Below the pieces are notes generated by a model. The model saw only the letters and a program-made list of their open reading frames with translations, was not told the origin of the DNA and ran no database searches. From Streptomyces cynarae (lineage in GTDB: Bacteria > Actinomycetota > Actinomycetes > Streptomycetales > Streptomycetaceae), in assembly GCF_025642135.1 (NCBI RefSeq), contig NZ_CP106793.1:3972001-4036000 (forward strand): 64,000 nt of DNA. The letters are read 5' to 3'. Both the position numbers and the translations under genes were made by a program. Positions 9,392 to 17,247 of the stretch are shown one piece after another; within the stretch, counting starts at the first letter, position 1, and the number at the start of each line of letters is the position of its first letter.

Positions 9392-10528
9392 TCAGGCGCT
9401 CTGCCGGAACCGCGTAGTCCGGTGAACCGGATCCGTGTCGATCTTCGGGATCACGTGCTCGCCGATCAGCCGGATCGTCTGGAGCGTCTCCTCCTTCGGT
9501 ATCCCGACCGGCAGCCCGAAGCTGAGCTGGTCGGCGCCCGCCTGCTCCCACCTCTTGCACTGCCGCAGCACCTCGTCCGGGTCGCCGCAGATGAGCAGTT
9601 CCTCCTCGATGAGCAGTTCGAGGAATTCCTCGGTGTACTCGGGGAGCGTCTCCGGCCACACGGGGAAGCCCTCGGGGCGCGGGAAGGTGTCGTGGTAGCG
9701 GAAGACGAGGGACGGCAGGTAGTGCAGTTGGCCGTTCACCGCGATGCGGATCGCCTCCTCGTGCGTAGGCGCGCAGATCGCGGTGCTCGTCACCATCACG
9801 TTGTCGTTGACGAAGTCCCCGACGGGCTCGGCGTCCACGATCGCAGTCTTGTACTGCTCCAGCACCCACTCCATGTCGGAGACCTTCTGCACGCTGAAGC
9901 CGAGCACCCCGAGGCCCTTCTTCGCGGCCATGGCGTACGAGGACGGGGACCCGGCGGCGTACCACATCGCGGGGTGCGACTTCCCGTACGGCTTGGGCAG
10001 CACCTTGCGGGGCGGTAGCGACCAGTGCTTGCCCCGGAAGCCCTCGTACTCGTCCTGGAGCCACATCTTCGGGAACTCGGCGACGGTCTCCTCCCAGATC
10101 TCCTTGGTGAAGTTCATGTCGGTGATGCCGGGCAGGAAGCCGAGGATCTCGTGGGAGCCGGCACCGCGTCCGCTGCCGAACTCGAAGCGGTTGCCGCTGA
10201 GGTGGTCGAGCATGGCGACCTTCTCGGCGACCTTCACCGGGTGGTTGACCTGGGCCAGCGGGTTGAAGATCCCGGAGCCGAGGTGGATGCGCTCGGTGGC
10301 GTGGGCGAGGTAGCCGAGGAAGACGTCGTTGGCGGAGAGGTGCGAGTACTCCTCCAGGAAGTGGTGCTCGGACGCCCAGGCGTACTTGAAGCCGGACCTG
10401 TCCGCCTGGATGACGTACCCGGTCTCCTCCATCAGCGCCTTGTGCTCCGCGAGCGGGTCGGTCTCGGCCCGCTTGCCGACGTATCCCTGTACGAAGAGCC
10501 CGAATTCCACGGAGGTCACCGTCCCCAC
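9392..10528 (-). CDS. LLM-class flavin-dependent oxidoreductase
   Basis: A 378-residue bacterial-luciferase-like (LLM) TIM-barrel enzyme. Typical elements are the N-terminal strand VEFGLFVQGYVG, WASEHHFLEEY, ERIHLGSGIFNPL and LDHLSGNRFEFGSGRG. LLM enzymes use FMNH2 or F420 to oxygenate or dehydrogenate substrates; cofactor and substrate cannot be told here. Starts are ambiguous: GTG codons lie at 10528, 10519 and 10510, and none has a clean ribosome-binding site. A perfect CTGACG-N3-CGTCAG operator ends eleven bases upstream of 10528 and a second, weaker one lies 60 bases further out, so the gene looks repressor-controlled. Confidence 0.85.
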   Translation of the reverse strand: MGTVTSVEFGLFVQGYVGKRAETDPLAEHKALMEETGYVIQADRSGFKYAWASEHHFLEEYSHLSANDVFLGYLAHATERIHLGSGIFNPLAQVNHPVKVAEKVAMLDHLSGNRFEFGSGRGAGSHEILGFLPGITDMNFTKEIWEETVAEFPKMWLQDEYEGFRGKHWSLPPRKVLPKPYGKSHPAMWYAAGSPSSYAMAAKKGLGVLGFSVQKVSDMEWVLEQYKTAIVDAEPVGDFVNDNVMVTSTAICAPTHEEAIRIAVNGQLHYLPSLVFRYHDTFPRPEGFPVWPETLPEYTEEFLELLIEEELLICGDPDEVLRQCKRWEQAGADQLSFGLPVGIPKEETLQTIRLIGEHVIPKIDTDPVHRTTRFRQSA

Positions 10529-10538
10529 GAGTGTCTAC

Positions 10539-10553
10539 CTGACGTATCGTCAG
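10539..10553. promoter_or_regulatory. CTGACG-N3-CGTCAG operator, site 1
   Basis: CTGACGTATCGTCAG has perfect six-base arms. It lies just upstream of the leftward LLM gene. This is the model site for the palindrome family found in front of the catabolic operons here; TetR-family repressors commonly bind sites of this size. Confidence 0.75.
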
Positions 10554-10600
10554 ATTGGCTTGCCGCCGACTGTCGCACCGCCCCGTTGGACCGTCAATAG

Positions 10601-10615
10601 CTGACGGTAGGTCAG
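10601..10615. promoter_or_regulatory. CTGACG-type operator, site 2
   Basis: CTGACGGTAGGTCAG has one arm mismatch. It lies 62 bases (centre to centre) from site 1, about six helical turns, in the gap between the SDR stop and the LLM start, so both sites probably serve the LLM promoter. Confidence 0.6.
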
Positions 10616-10631
10616 ATCATTGGGTGGACCC

Positions 10632-11408
10632 TCAGACGACCGAGACCCCGGCCAGCCACCCGCCGTCGATCACGAACGGCTGCCCGGTGATGTACGAGGA
10701 GTCGTCCGAGGTCAGGAAGAGCGCGAGCCGCGCCACCTCCTCGGCCCTGCCGACCCGGCCGAGCGGTACGAGCCGGCGGTACAGCCCGTCCAGGGCGCGG
10801 GACGTCTCCTGCGGGTCCGCCTCGGGGTCCAGTCGGGCCGGATTGGACATCGGGGTGTCGATGGCCCCCGGGCACACGGCGTTGACCCGTATCCCCCGCG
10901 GCGCCAGCTCGATCGCGGCGACCCTGGTGAGGCCGAGGACGGCGTGCTTGGTCGCCGCGTACGTGCCCACGGCCGCCATCCCGGTCATCGCGGTGTAGGA
11001 GGCGGTGTTGACGATGGTGCCGCCCCCGGACGCCGCGATCTCGGGAGCGACGGCCCGGATGCCGAGGAAGCAGCCGACCTGGTTGACCTGGACGACGCTC
11101 ATGAACTCGTCCAGGGGCGTGTCGAGAAGCGCGTTGAACCGCAGGATGCCCGCGTTGTTGACCAGCCCGTCGATATGCCCGTACGCCCCTTTCGCGACGG
11201 CCACGGCGGCGGCCCAGTCGGCCTCGCGGGCCACGTCGAGGTGCACGTACGACTGCCCCAGCTCCTTGGCGAGCGCCTCCCCCTGGTCGTCGAGCACGTC
11301 GGCGAGGACGACCCGGGCGCCCTCCGCCGCGAACAGCCGCGCCTCCTGCTCGCCCTGCCCGCGCGCCGCCCCGGTGACGATGACGACGCGCCCGTCCAGC
11401 TTGCCCAT
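10632..11408 (-). CDS. SDR-family NAD(P)-dependent dehydrogenase
   Basis: A 258-residue classical short-chain dehydrogenase. It has the cofactor motif TGAARGQGEQEA, NNAG (LVNNAGILRF), the catalytic YAATK with the upstream serine in NTASYTAM, and the PG motif NAVCPGAIDTPM. The family includes hydroxysteroid and 3-hydroxyacyl dehydrogenases. It follows the LLM gene at 11422 by 13 bases and is the last gene of the amidohydrolase-LLM-SDR operon started at 13613. It probably interconverts an alcohol and a ketone in that pathway. Confidence 0.88.
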   Translation of the reverse strand: MGKLDGRVVIVTGAARGQGEQEARLFAAEGARVVLADVLDDQGEALAKELGQSYVHLDVAREADWAAAVAVAKGAYGHIDGLVNNAGILRFNALLDTPLDEFMSVVQVNQVGCFLGIRAVAPEIAASGGGTIVNTASYTAMTGMAAVGTYAATKHAVLGLTRVAAIELAPRGIRVNAVCPGAIDTPMSNPARLDPEADPQETSRALDGLYRRLVPLGRVGRAEEVARLALFLTSDDSSYITGQPFVIDGGWLAGVSVV

Positions 11409-11421
11409 GGAGCCTTCCTCC

Positions 11422-12366
11422 TCAGTTCAGGCGGGGCGCGACCTCGACCCCGAACGCCGTGATCTGGTCGGTGAGTTCGGCGCGGCTCCGGCTGCGGAAC
11501 CGCACCTGGATCTGGTCCACGCCCATCGCGCGGTAGGCCCGCAGGGACTCGGCGATCGCCTCCGGGGCGCCGGCGACAGTGCGCCGGCCGACGTCCCAGT
11601 GGACCTGACCGATGTAGAGGGGCTCGGTGATGGCGCCCGCGGTGAAGGGGCCGTCCAGCCCGGCCTGTTCGCGCAGTCGCCCTATCCGGGCGATCTGCGC
11701 GGGCAGCCGGTGGCGCGGATCCCCCTGCGGCAGCCAGCCGTCCCCCTTGAGCGCGGCCCGGCGAACGGCGGCGGGCGAGGAGCCGCCCACCCAGAAGGGG
11801 ATGTGCGGCTGAGCGGGCCGGGGCCGCTGCCCGAGCCCTTCGAAGTCGTACGCCTTCCCGTGGTGGACCGGGAACTCCTCGGGCCCGAGGGCTACACGCA
11901 GCGCGTCGATCGCCTCGTCGAGCAGGGGCCCGCGCCGCCCGAAGTCCACCCCCAGCGCCTCGAACTCCTCGCGCACGTGCCCTGCTCCCACCCCGAGGAC
12001 GAGCCGCCCGCCGGAGAGGCGGTCGAGGGTCGCGTACTGCTTGGCGGTGACGAGCGGATGCCGCAGCCCGACGACCGCGACATGGCTGAGCAGCCGCACC
12101 CGCTCGGTGACGGCGGCCAGGTGCGCGAGCGTGGCCACCGGGTCGTACCAGACCGTGCCCATGGCGGAGGCGAGCCGGCGCGGGACGGCGACGTGGTCGC
12201 AGCAGGCGACGTAGTCGAACCCGGCGGCGTCCGCGGCCCGGGCGACCGCGACGAGGTCGCCCGGACCGGCCCCGGCTTCCCAGGACTCGGCGTAGAGCGT
12301 GGACTGCGACTGGACGGGAAGCTGCATCCCGTACCGGAGCGTCCTGTCCCGCAGGGGCCCGTTCAA
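11422..12366 (-). CDS. LLM-class F420-dependent-type oxidoreductase
   Basis: About 314 residues of the luciferase-like superfamily: LRYGMQLPVQSQS, ACCDHVAVPRRL, YDPVATLAHLAAVTERVRL, YATLDRLSGGRLVLGVGAGH and PFWVGGSS. These match the actinobacterial subgroup usually named LLM class F420-dependent oxidoreductase, though cofactor use is inferred. The start chosen is the TTG at 12366, which overlaps the upstream amidohydrolase stop as TTGA and has GGCAGG upstream; an ATG at 12327 is the alternative and would drop 13 residues. It sits between an amidohydrolase and an SDR in one operon. Confidence 0.85.
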   Translation of the reverse strand: MNGPLRDRTLRYGMQLPVQSQSTLYAESWEAGAGPGDLVAVARAADAAGFDYVACCDHVAVPRRLASAMGTVWYDPVATLAHLAAVTERVRLLSHVAVVGLRHPLVTAKQYATLDRLSGGRLVLGVGAGHVREEFEALGVDFGRRGPLLDEAIDALRVALGPEEFPVHHGKAYDFEGLGQRPRPAQPHIPFWVGGSSPAAVRRAALKGDGWLPQGDPRHRLPAQIARIGRLREQAGLDGPFTAGAITEPLYIGQVHWDVGRRTVAGAPEAIAESLRAYRAMGVDQIQVRFRSRSRAELTDQITAFGVEVAPRLN

Positions 12367-13613
12367 CGCCTGCCGCCCGGCCACAGACCGTCCTCCGTGA
12401 GCCCCAGCAGCTCGATGGCGTTGCGCCGGACGATCCGCTCGACGACGTCCGGCTCCAGATGCCCCATCTGCGCCTCGCCGACCTCGCGCGACTTGGGCCA
12501 GGTGGAGTCGGAGTGGGGATAGTCGGTTTCGTACAGGACGTTGCCCACCCCGACGGCGTCCAGGTTCCGCAGGCCGAAGGCGTCGTCGAAGAAGCAGCCG
12601 TGGACGTGCTCGGCGAACAGCTCGGACGGCGGGCGGTGGACCTTGTCGGCGACGCCGCCCCAGCCGCGGTTCTCCTCCCAGACGACGTCCGCGCGCTCGA
12701 GGATGTACGGGATCCAGCCGATCTGCCCCTCCGCGTACATCACCCTGAGGTTCGGGAACCGCTCGAACTTGCCGCTCATCAGCCAGTCGACCATCGAGAA
12801 GCAGCAGTTGGCGAAGGTGATCGTGGAGCCGACGGCGGGCGGGGCGTCGGCGGACGTGGACGGCATCCTGCTGCTCGACCCGATGTGCATCGCGATGACC
12901 GTCCCGGTCTCGTCGCAGGCGGCGAGGAAGGGGTCCCAGTCGTCGGTGTGGACGGAGGGCAGGCCGAGGCGCGGTGGGATCTCGGAGAACGCGACGGCGC
13001 GGACGCCGCGTTCGGCGTTGCGGCGCACTTCGGCGGCGGCGAGTCCGGCGTCCCAGAGGGGGATGAGGGTGAGGGGTATGAGGCGTCCGTGCGCCTCGGG
13101 CCCGCACCACTCCTCCACCATCCAGTCGTTGTACGCCCTGATGGACAGCAGTCCGAGCTCGCGGTCCTTGGCCTCGGTGAAGGTCTGTCCGCAAAAGCGC
13201 GGGAAGGTGGGGAAGCAGAGGGCGGACTGGACGTGGTTGACGTCCATGTCGGCGAGGCGCTGCGGGACGTCGTACGAGCCCGGGCGCATCTGCTCGTAGG
13301 TGATCACCTCGAGCCTGATCTCGTCCCTGCTGTAGCCGACGGCGGTGTCGAGGCGGGTGAGGGGCCGGTGCAGGTCCTCGTACACCCACCAGTCGCCGAG
13401 CGGGCCCTCGTCGCCGGGGGAGCCCATGGCCGGGGCGAACCTGCCGCCCAGGAACGTCATTTCCTTCAGGGGCGCGCGGACGATACGCGGACCGATGCCC
13501 CGGTACTTCGCCGGGAGGCGGTCCTGCCAGACGTCCGGTGGCTCCACGGTGTGGTCGTCGACGGAGATGATCTTCGGGAAGGCGGCGCCGGTGCCGGTCG
13601 CTGAGGTCTCCAT
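12363..13613 (-). CDS. amidohydrolase family protein (ACMSD/decarboxylase-like), paralogue A
   Basis: A 416-residue amidohydrolase-2 TIM-barrel protein. Visible are SVDDHTVEPPDVW at the N-terminus, CFPTFPRFCGQTF, ETGTVIAMHIGSSS, GWIPYILERAD and the C-terminal ETDYPHSDSTWP. The family covers metal-dependent decarboxylases and hydrolases acting on carboxylated rings, and members recur in actinobacterial CoA-catabolic clusters. It is clearly paralogous to the protein at 56806-58002, sharing these motifs in order. It opens a three-gene operon, with a perfect operator 22 bases upstream. The exact reaction is unknown. Confidence 0.85.
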   Translation of the reverse strand: METSATGTGAAFPKIISVDDHTVEPPDVWQDRLPAKYRGIGPRIVRAPLKEMTFLGGRFAPAMGSPGDEGPLGDWWVYEDLHRPLTRLDTAVGYSRDEIRLEVITYEQMRPGSYDVPQRLADMDVNHVQSALCFPTFPRFCGQTFTEAKDRELGLLSIRAYNDWMVEEWCGPEAHGRLIPLTLIPLWDAGLAAAEVRRNAERGVRAVAFSEIPPRLGLPSVHTDDWDPFLAACDETGTVIAMHIGSSSRMPSTSADAPPAVGSTITFANCCFSMVDWLMSGKFERFPNLRVMYAEGQIGWIPYILERADVVWEENRGWGGVADKVHRPPSELFAEHVHGCFFDDAFGLRNLDAVGVGNVLYETDYPHSDSTWPKSREVGEAQMGHLEPDVVERIVRRNAIELLGLTEDGLWPGGRR

Positions 13614-13634
13614 GCCGGTGAAGGTAGCGCTTAT

Positions 13635-13649
13635 CTGACGATCCGTCAG
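13635..13649. promoter_or_regulatory. CTGACG-N3-CGTCAG operator, site 3
   Basis: CTGACGATCCGTCAG has perfect arms and lies 22 bases upstream of the amidohydrolase start at 13613. It shares the intergenic region with the afsR promoter, whose start is nearly 200 bases away. Confidence 0.75.
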
Positions 13650-13842
13650 CTACTGCGGGCCGGGGCTGCTCGGAACAGGGGCAGACGGGGCGCTCCGGAT
13701 ATGCGAAGAGCGTGTGCGAACCTTGTGACGCACCGCACAGTGGCCTGTGATCGCCGTCTCCCACGGCTGACGCATCCGCCATGAACAAGGCAAACTGGCC
13801 TCTTGGTTGTGGACGGTTCGGCAGGGGGGCCAGGGGGCGACG

Positions 13843-16785
13843 ATGGACGGTGTGCCGCGAGTACCTGAGCAGCAGGGTCCCGAGGATTCGGCGACACTGC
13901 GCTTCGGTGTGCTCGGACCGGTGCGCGCCTGGCGCGGGGAGGAGCTGCTGGCCACCGGCTCACCGCAGCAGCGCGCCCTGCTGGCCGCCTTGCTGATGCG
14001 CGAGGGCCGCACGGCGACGGCGTCCGAACTGATCGACGCGCTGTGGGGCGACGACCCGCCCCCACGGGCGCTGGCGGCGGTCCGCACCTACGCCTCCCGT
14101 CTGCGCAAGGTGCTCTCACCGGGTGTCCTGCTCAGCGAGTCGGGCGGCTACGCGGTGCGGCTGGGCGAACCGCGCTCCCTGGATCTGGCCGCCGCCCAGG
14201 AGCTGGCCGCGGAGGCGGAGAAGGCGAAGAACTCCGGGGACCTGTGCCATGCCCGGCACGTCCTGAACGAGGCGCTCGCGCTGTGGGACGGGGAACCGCT
14301 GGCCGGGGTGCCCGGCCCGTACGCGGAGGCGCAGCGGGCCCGTCTGGAGGAATGGCGCCTGCAACTCCTCGAGTCCCGCCTCGACATGGACCTGGAGCAG
14401 GGCTGCCACGCCGAGGCGGTCTCCGAGCTCACGGCCCTGACGGCGGCGCACCCCCTGCGCGAGCGCCTGCGGGAGCTGCTGATGCTGGCGCTGTACCGCT
14501 CCGGCCGCCAGGCCGAGGCCCTGGCGGTCTACGCGGACACGCGCCGCCTGCTGGCCGACGAACTCGGGGTGGACCCCCGCCCCGGCCTGAAGGAACTCCA
14601 GCAGCGCATCCTCCAGGCGGACCCGACCCTGGCGGAACCGTCGGCACCGGCACCCGAGCCCTCGGCCACCCCCGTACGCCCGGCGCAGCTCCCGGCCACC
14701 GTCCCGGACTTCACGGGCCGTGCCGCCTTCGTCGCCGAACTCAGCGAGGTGCTGGCGTCGGCGGAGGGCCGGGTGATGGCGGTGTCGGCGCTGGCGGGCA
14801 TCGGAGGCGTGGGCAAGACGACGCTGGCGGTGCACGTGGCCCACCAGGCCCGGTCGGCCTTCCCGGACGGTCAGCTGTACGTGGACCTGCAGGGCGCGGG
14901 CCCGCGCGCGGCGGAACCGGAGACGGTCCTCGGCTCCTTCCTGCGCGCCCTTGGCACCGCGGACTCGGCGATCCCCGACTCGCTGGAGGAACGCTCGGCC
15001 CTGTACCGCTCGGTACTGGACGGCCGCCGTGTGCTGGTCCTGCTGGACAACGCGCGCGACGCCGCCCAGGTACGCCCGCTCCTGCCCGGTACGGAGGGCT
15101 GCGCGGCGCTGGTGACGTCACGGGTCCGCATGGTCGACCTGGCGGGCGCGCACCTGGTGGACCTGGACGTGATGTCGCCCGACGAGGCCTTGTCCTTGTT
15201 CACGAAGATCGTGAGCGAGGAAAGGGTGGCCTCGGAACGGGAGGCGGCGCTGGACGTGGTGGCGGCGTGCGGCTTCCTGCCGCTGGCGATCCGCATCGCC
15301 GCGTCCCGCCTGGCGGCGCGCCGCACCTGGACGGTCTCGGTCCTGGCCGCGAAGCTCGCGGACGAGCGACGCCGCCTGGACGAACTCCAGGCGGGCGACC
15401 TGGCGGTGAAGGCCACCTTCGAACTGGGCTACGGCCAACTGGAGCCGGCCCAGGCCCGCGCCTTCCGCCTCCTCGGCCTGGCGGACGGCCCTGACATCTC
15501 CCTGGCGGCCGCCGCGGCGGTCCTGGACCTCCCGCTGGAGGAGACGGAGGACCTGCTGGAGTCCCTCGTCGACACCTCTCTGCTGGAGTCGGCGGCACCC
15601 GGCCGCTACCGCTACCACGACCTGGTCCGCCTCTACGCGCGTGCGTGCGCGGAACGGGACGAACACCCGCCGAGCGAGCGGGACGCGGCGATGTCGCGGC
15701 TGCTGGACTTCTACCTGGCCACGGCGGCGGGGGTGTACGCGATCGAGCGGCCGGGGGATCGGCTGGTGGATCACCTGGAGAAGACCCGGACGGCCGGCCT
15801 GGTCTTTCCGGACCGGCGTGCGGCCCAGGACTGGCTCTACTCGGAAGCCGTCTCGCTGCTCGCCTGTGTCCGCCAGTCGTCCGACGGCGCCCGGCTCAGG
15901 CGCGCGGTCGACCTGTTGTGGGCAGCGGTGGACCTGGCGGAGTCCGGGGCGAACTTCAAGGAGTACGAGGCGGCAGCCACCGCCCTGCGTGACGCCGCGC
16001 GTGCGGCATCGGACGGCCGTTCGGAGGGCCGGGCCAACCTCGTCCTGGCCAACGCCCGCCACTGGTCCGGTTACTTCGATCAGGCGGATCAGGAGGCGCG
16101 GGAGGCACTGAGACTGTCCGAGGCCGCAGGGGATCCGCTGCCCTGCTGCTGGGCGGCCAACATCCTCGGGGCCTTCGCCTTCTACCAGAGCCGCTACGGG
16201 GACGCCGAGGACTACCTCGAGCGGGCCATCAAGGACTTTCGCGCCTGCGGTGACCTGCCGGGCACGGCGACCGCCCTGTGCAACCTCTCCCGCTTGCACC
16301 TGGCGACAGATCGTGCCGACAGCGCGATCAGCCTCGCTCGGCAGGGCACTGAGATGTACGAGGAGCTCGGACACACGCTCAAGGCCGCGAACGGTCACTA
16401 CGCACTCGGCCTGGCCTTGAGCAAGAACGGCCAGCAGTCCGACGCCTCCGACCGCCTCATGCAAGCCCTCCAGGTCTTCCGCGCCAGTCGCCAGCGACTG
16501 TGGGAGGGCATGACCCTGTTCCGTCTCGCCGAGGTGGATCTCCTGGCCCAGCGCCCCGCGCAGGCCGCCGCCAACGCCGAGATGGCCCTCGCCATGCTCA
16601 GGGGGATCGGTGGGGAATGGCGCCGGGGAAACGTGCTCACCGTCCTCGGCAAAGCACTGACCCGGCTGGGACAGTCCGGACGGGCGCAAGTCTGCTGGCG
16701 GGAGGCCCTCGAAATCTACGAGGGCCTGGACTCCCCGGAGGCCGCCGAGGTGCAGGCGTTGTTGGCTCCCGCGGCAGCCGCGTGA
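13843..16785 (+). CDS. afsR: AfsR, SARP-family pleiotropic regulator
   Basis: A 980-residue protein, close to the 993 of S. coelicolor AfsR. An OmpR-like DNA-binding domain (FGVLGPVRAWRGEELLATGS) and a BTAD domain fill about residues 15-265. An NB-ARC ATPase follows with the P-loop AGIGGVGKTTLA near 320-331 and LVLLDNARDA. A TPR-rich C-terminal third ends the protein. AfsR is phosphorylated by AfsK and other Ser/Thr kinases and then activates afsS, raising antibiotic production. The ATG at 13843 has GGGGG seven bases upstream; an in-frame GTG at 13807 is less likely. The afsS gene follows in the same direction. Confidence 0.93.
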   Translation: MDGVPRVPEQQGPEDSATLRFGVLGPVRAWRGEELLATGSPQQRALLAALLMREGRTATASELIDALWGDDPPPRALAAVRTYASRLRKVLSPGVLLSESGGYAVRLGEPRSLDLAAAQELAAEAEKAKNSGDLCHARHVLNEALALWDGEPLAGVPGPYAEAQRARLEEWRLQLLESRLDMDLEQGCHAEAVSELTALTAAHPLRERLRELLMLALYRSGRQAEALAVYADTRRLLADELGVDPRPGLKELQQRILQADPTLAEPSAPAPEPSATPVRPAQLPATVPDFTGRAAFVAELSEVLASAEGRVMAVSALAGIGGVGKTTLAVHVAHQARSAFPDGQLYVDLQGAGPRAAEPETVLGSFLRALGTADSAIPDSLEERSALYRSVLDGRRVLVLLDNARDAAQVRPLLPGTEGCAALVTSRVRMVDLAGAHLVDLDVMSPDEALSLFTKIVSEERVASEREAALDVVAACGFLPLAIRIAASRLAARRTWTVSVLAAKLADERRRLDELQAGDLAVKATFELGYGQLEPAQARAFRLLGLADGPDISLAAAAAVLDLPLEETEDLLESLVDTSLLESAAPGRYRYHDLVRLYARACAERDEHPPSERDAAMSRLLDFYLATAAGVYAIERPGDRLVDHLEKTRTAGLVFPDRRAAQDWLYSEAVSLLACVRQSSDGARLRRAVDLLWAAVDLAESGANFKEYEAAATALRDAARAASDGRSEGRANLVLANARHWSGYFDQADQEAREALRLSEAAGDPLPCCWAANILGAFAFYQSRYGDAEDYLERAIKDFRACGDLPGTATALCNLSRLHLATDRADSAISLARQGTEMYEELGHTLKAANGHYALGLALSKNGQQSDASDRLMQALQVFRASRQRLWEGMTLFRLAEVDLLAQRPAQAAANAEMALAMLRGIGGEWRRGNVLTVLGKALTRLGQSGRAQVCWREALEIYEGLDSPEAAEVQALLAPAAAA

Positions 16786-16799
16786 CGCACGACACGGAC

Positions 16800-16821
16800 G
16801 TTCATCGTTCGTTTATCGCCG
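16800..16821 (+). promoter_or_regulatory. direct repeat upstream of afsS, candidate AfsR/PhoP site
   Basis: Two 11-base units, GTTCATCGTTC and GTTTATCGCCG, lie end to end just after the afsR stop. SARP proteins bind 11-bp-spaced direct repeats, and PhoP binds GTTCACC-type repeats. In S. coelicolor both regulators act on the afsS promoter. The repeat here is about 80 bases upstream of the best -10-like element, so its exact role is inferred. Confidence 0.5.
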
Positions 16822-16898
16822 CCAGGCACTCTCTTGTTTGTCGATCCGTCGCGTCGGGGGGCAGACGGACCGCCGGTGAGGTCGCCTGACTCGCAGTC

Positions 16899-16904
16899 TA
16901 GGGT
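16899..16904 (+). promoter_or_regulatory. candidate -10 element for afsS
   Basis: TAGGGT fits the loose Streptomyces -10 consensus and lies 93 bases before the afsS start. No good -35 element is visible, as expected for an activator-dependent promoter. If used, the hairpin at 16917-16956 lies within the afsS leader. Confidence 0.3.
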
Positions 16905-16916
16905 GGGCGACTTGAT

Positions 16917-16956
16917 GGCCCGTCCGGCCACCCTCGGGGGAGTGGCCGGACGGGCC
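16917..16956 (+). terminator. perfect 15-bp stem-loop between afsR and afsS
   Basis: GGCCCGTCCGGCCAC (16917-16931) pairs perfectly with 16942-16956 across a ten-base loop. There is no T-run. It could end afsR transcription, or act as a leader structure of afsS, depending on where the afsS promoter is. Confidence 0.6.
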
Positions 16957-16996
16957 GACGACAGTCCGACAGCAACAACCAAGGGGAGGCACCACC

Positions 16997-17161
16997 ATGA
17001 GCGACACCACCAAGGACGAGCCGGTCGTCAAGCCGGACAACACGCACATCACCGACGCCGAGGCCGGCACCGAGGTTCAGCCGCTCAACACGCACATCAC
17101 CGATGTCAACGACGGCGAAGCCACCCCGGACAACACGCACATCACGTCGGACCCCAGCTAG
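16997..17161 (+). CDS. afsS: AfsS (AfsR2), sigma-factor-like small regulator
   Basis: A 54-residue acidic peptide starting at an ATG with a near-ideal AAGGGGAGG eight bases upstream. The sequence holds three copies of NTHIT (residues 15-19, 31-35 and 46-50), each preceded by P-D or P-L, at a spacing of 15-16 residues. AfsS proteins are short repeat peptides (63 residues in S. coelicolor) coded just downstream of afsR, activated by phospho-AfsR, and needed for AfsR to stimulate antibiotic regulators. Identification rests on position, size and repeat structure. The repeat unit and length differ from the S. coelicolor version as I remember it. Confidence 0.8.
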   Translation: MSDTTKDEPVVKPDNTHITDAEAGTEVQPLNTHITDVNDGEATPDNTHITSDPS

Positions 17162-17180
17162 ACCTTCTCCCACACGGGGA

Positions 17181-17219
17181 TCGGCCGCGGCGGCGCGGAG
17201 GGGGAGCCGTCGCGGCCGA
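17181..17219. terminator. stem-loop downstream of afsS
   Basis: A 13-bp stem, TCGGCCGCGGCGG with its complement at 17207-17219 and one G-T pair, lies 20 bases after the afsS stop and also beyond the convergent questin-oxidase-like gene. It probably works in both directions. Confidence 0.6.
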
Positions 17220-17247
17220 AGTCTGTCCGGCGCTCGACTCCAGCGCC

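Noticed and set aside
16997..17161. A new RiPP precursor peptide with repeated cores
   Set aside because: Position after afsR, near afsK, and the repeat design match AfsS; no maturation enzymes, protease or peptide exporter are adjacent.
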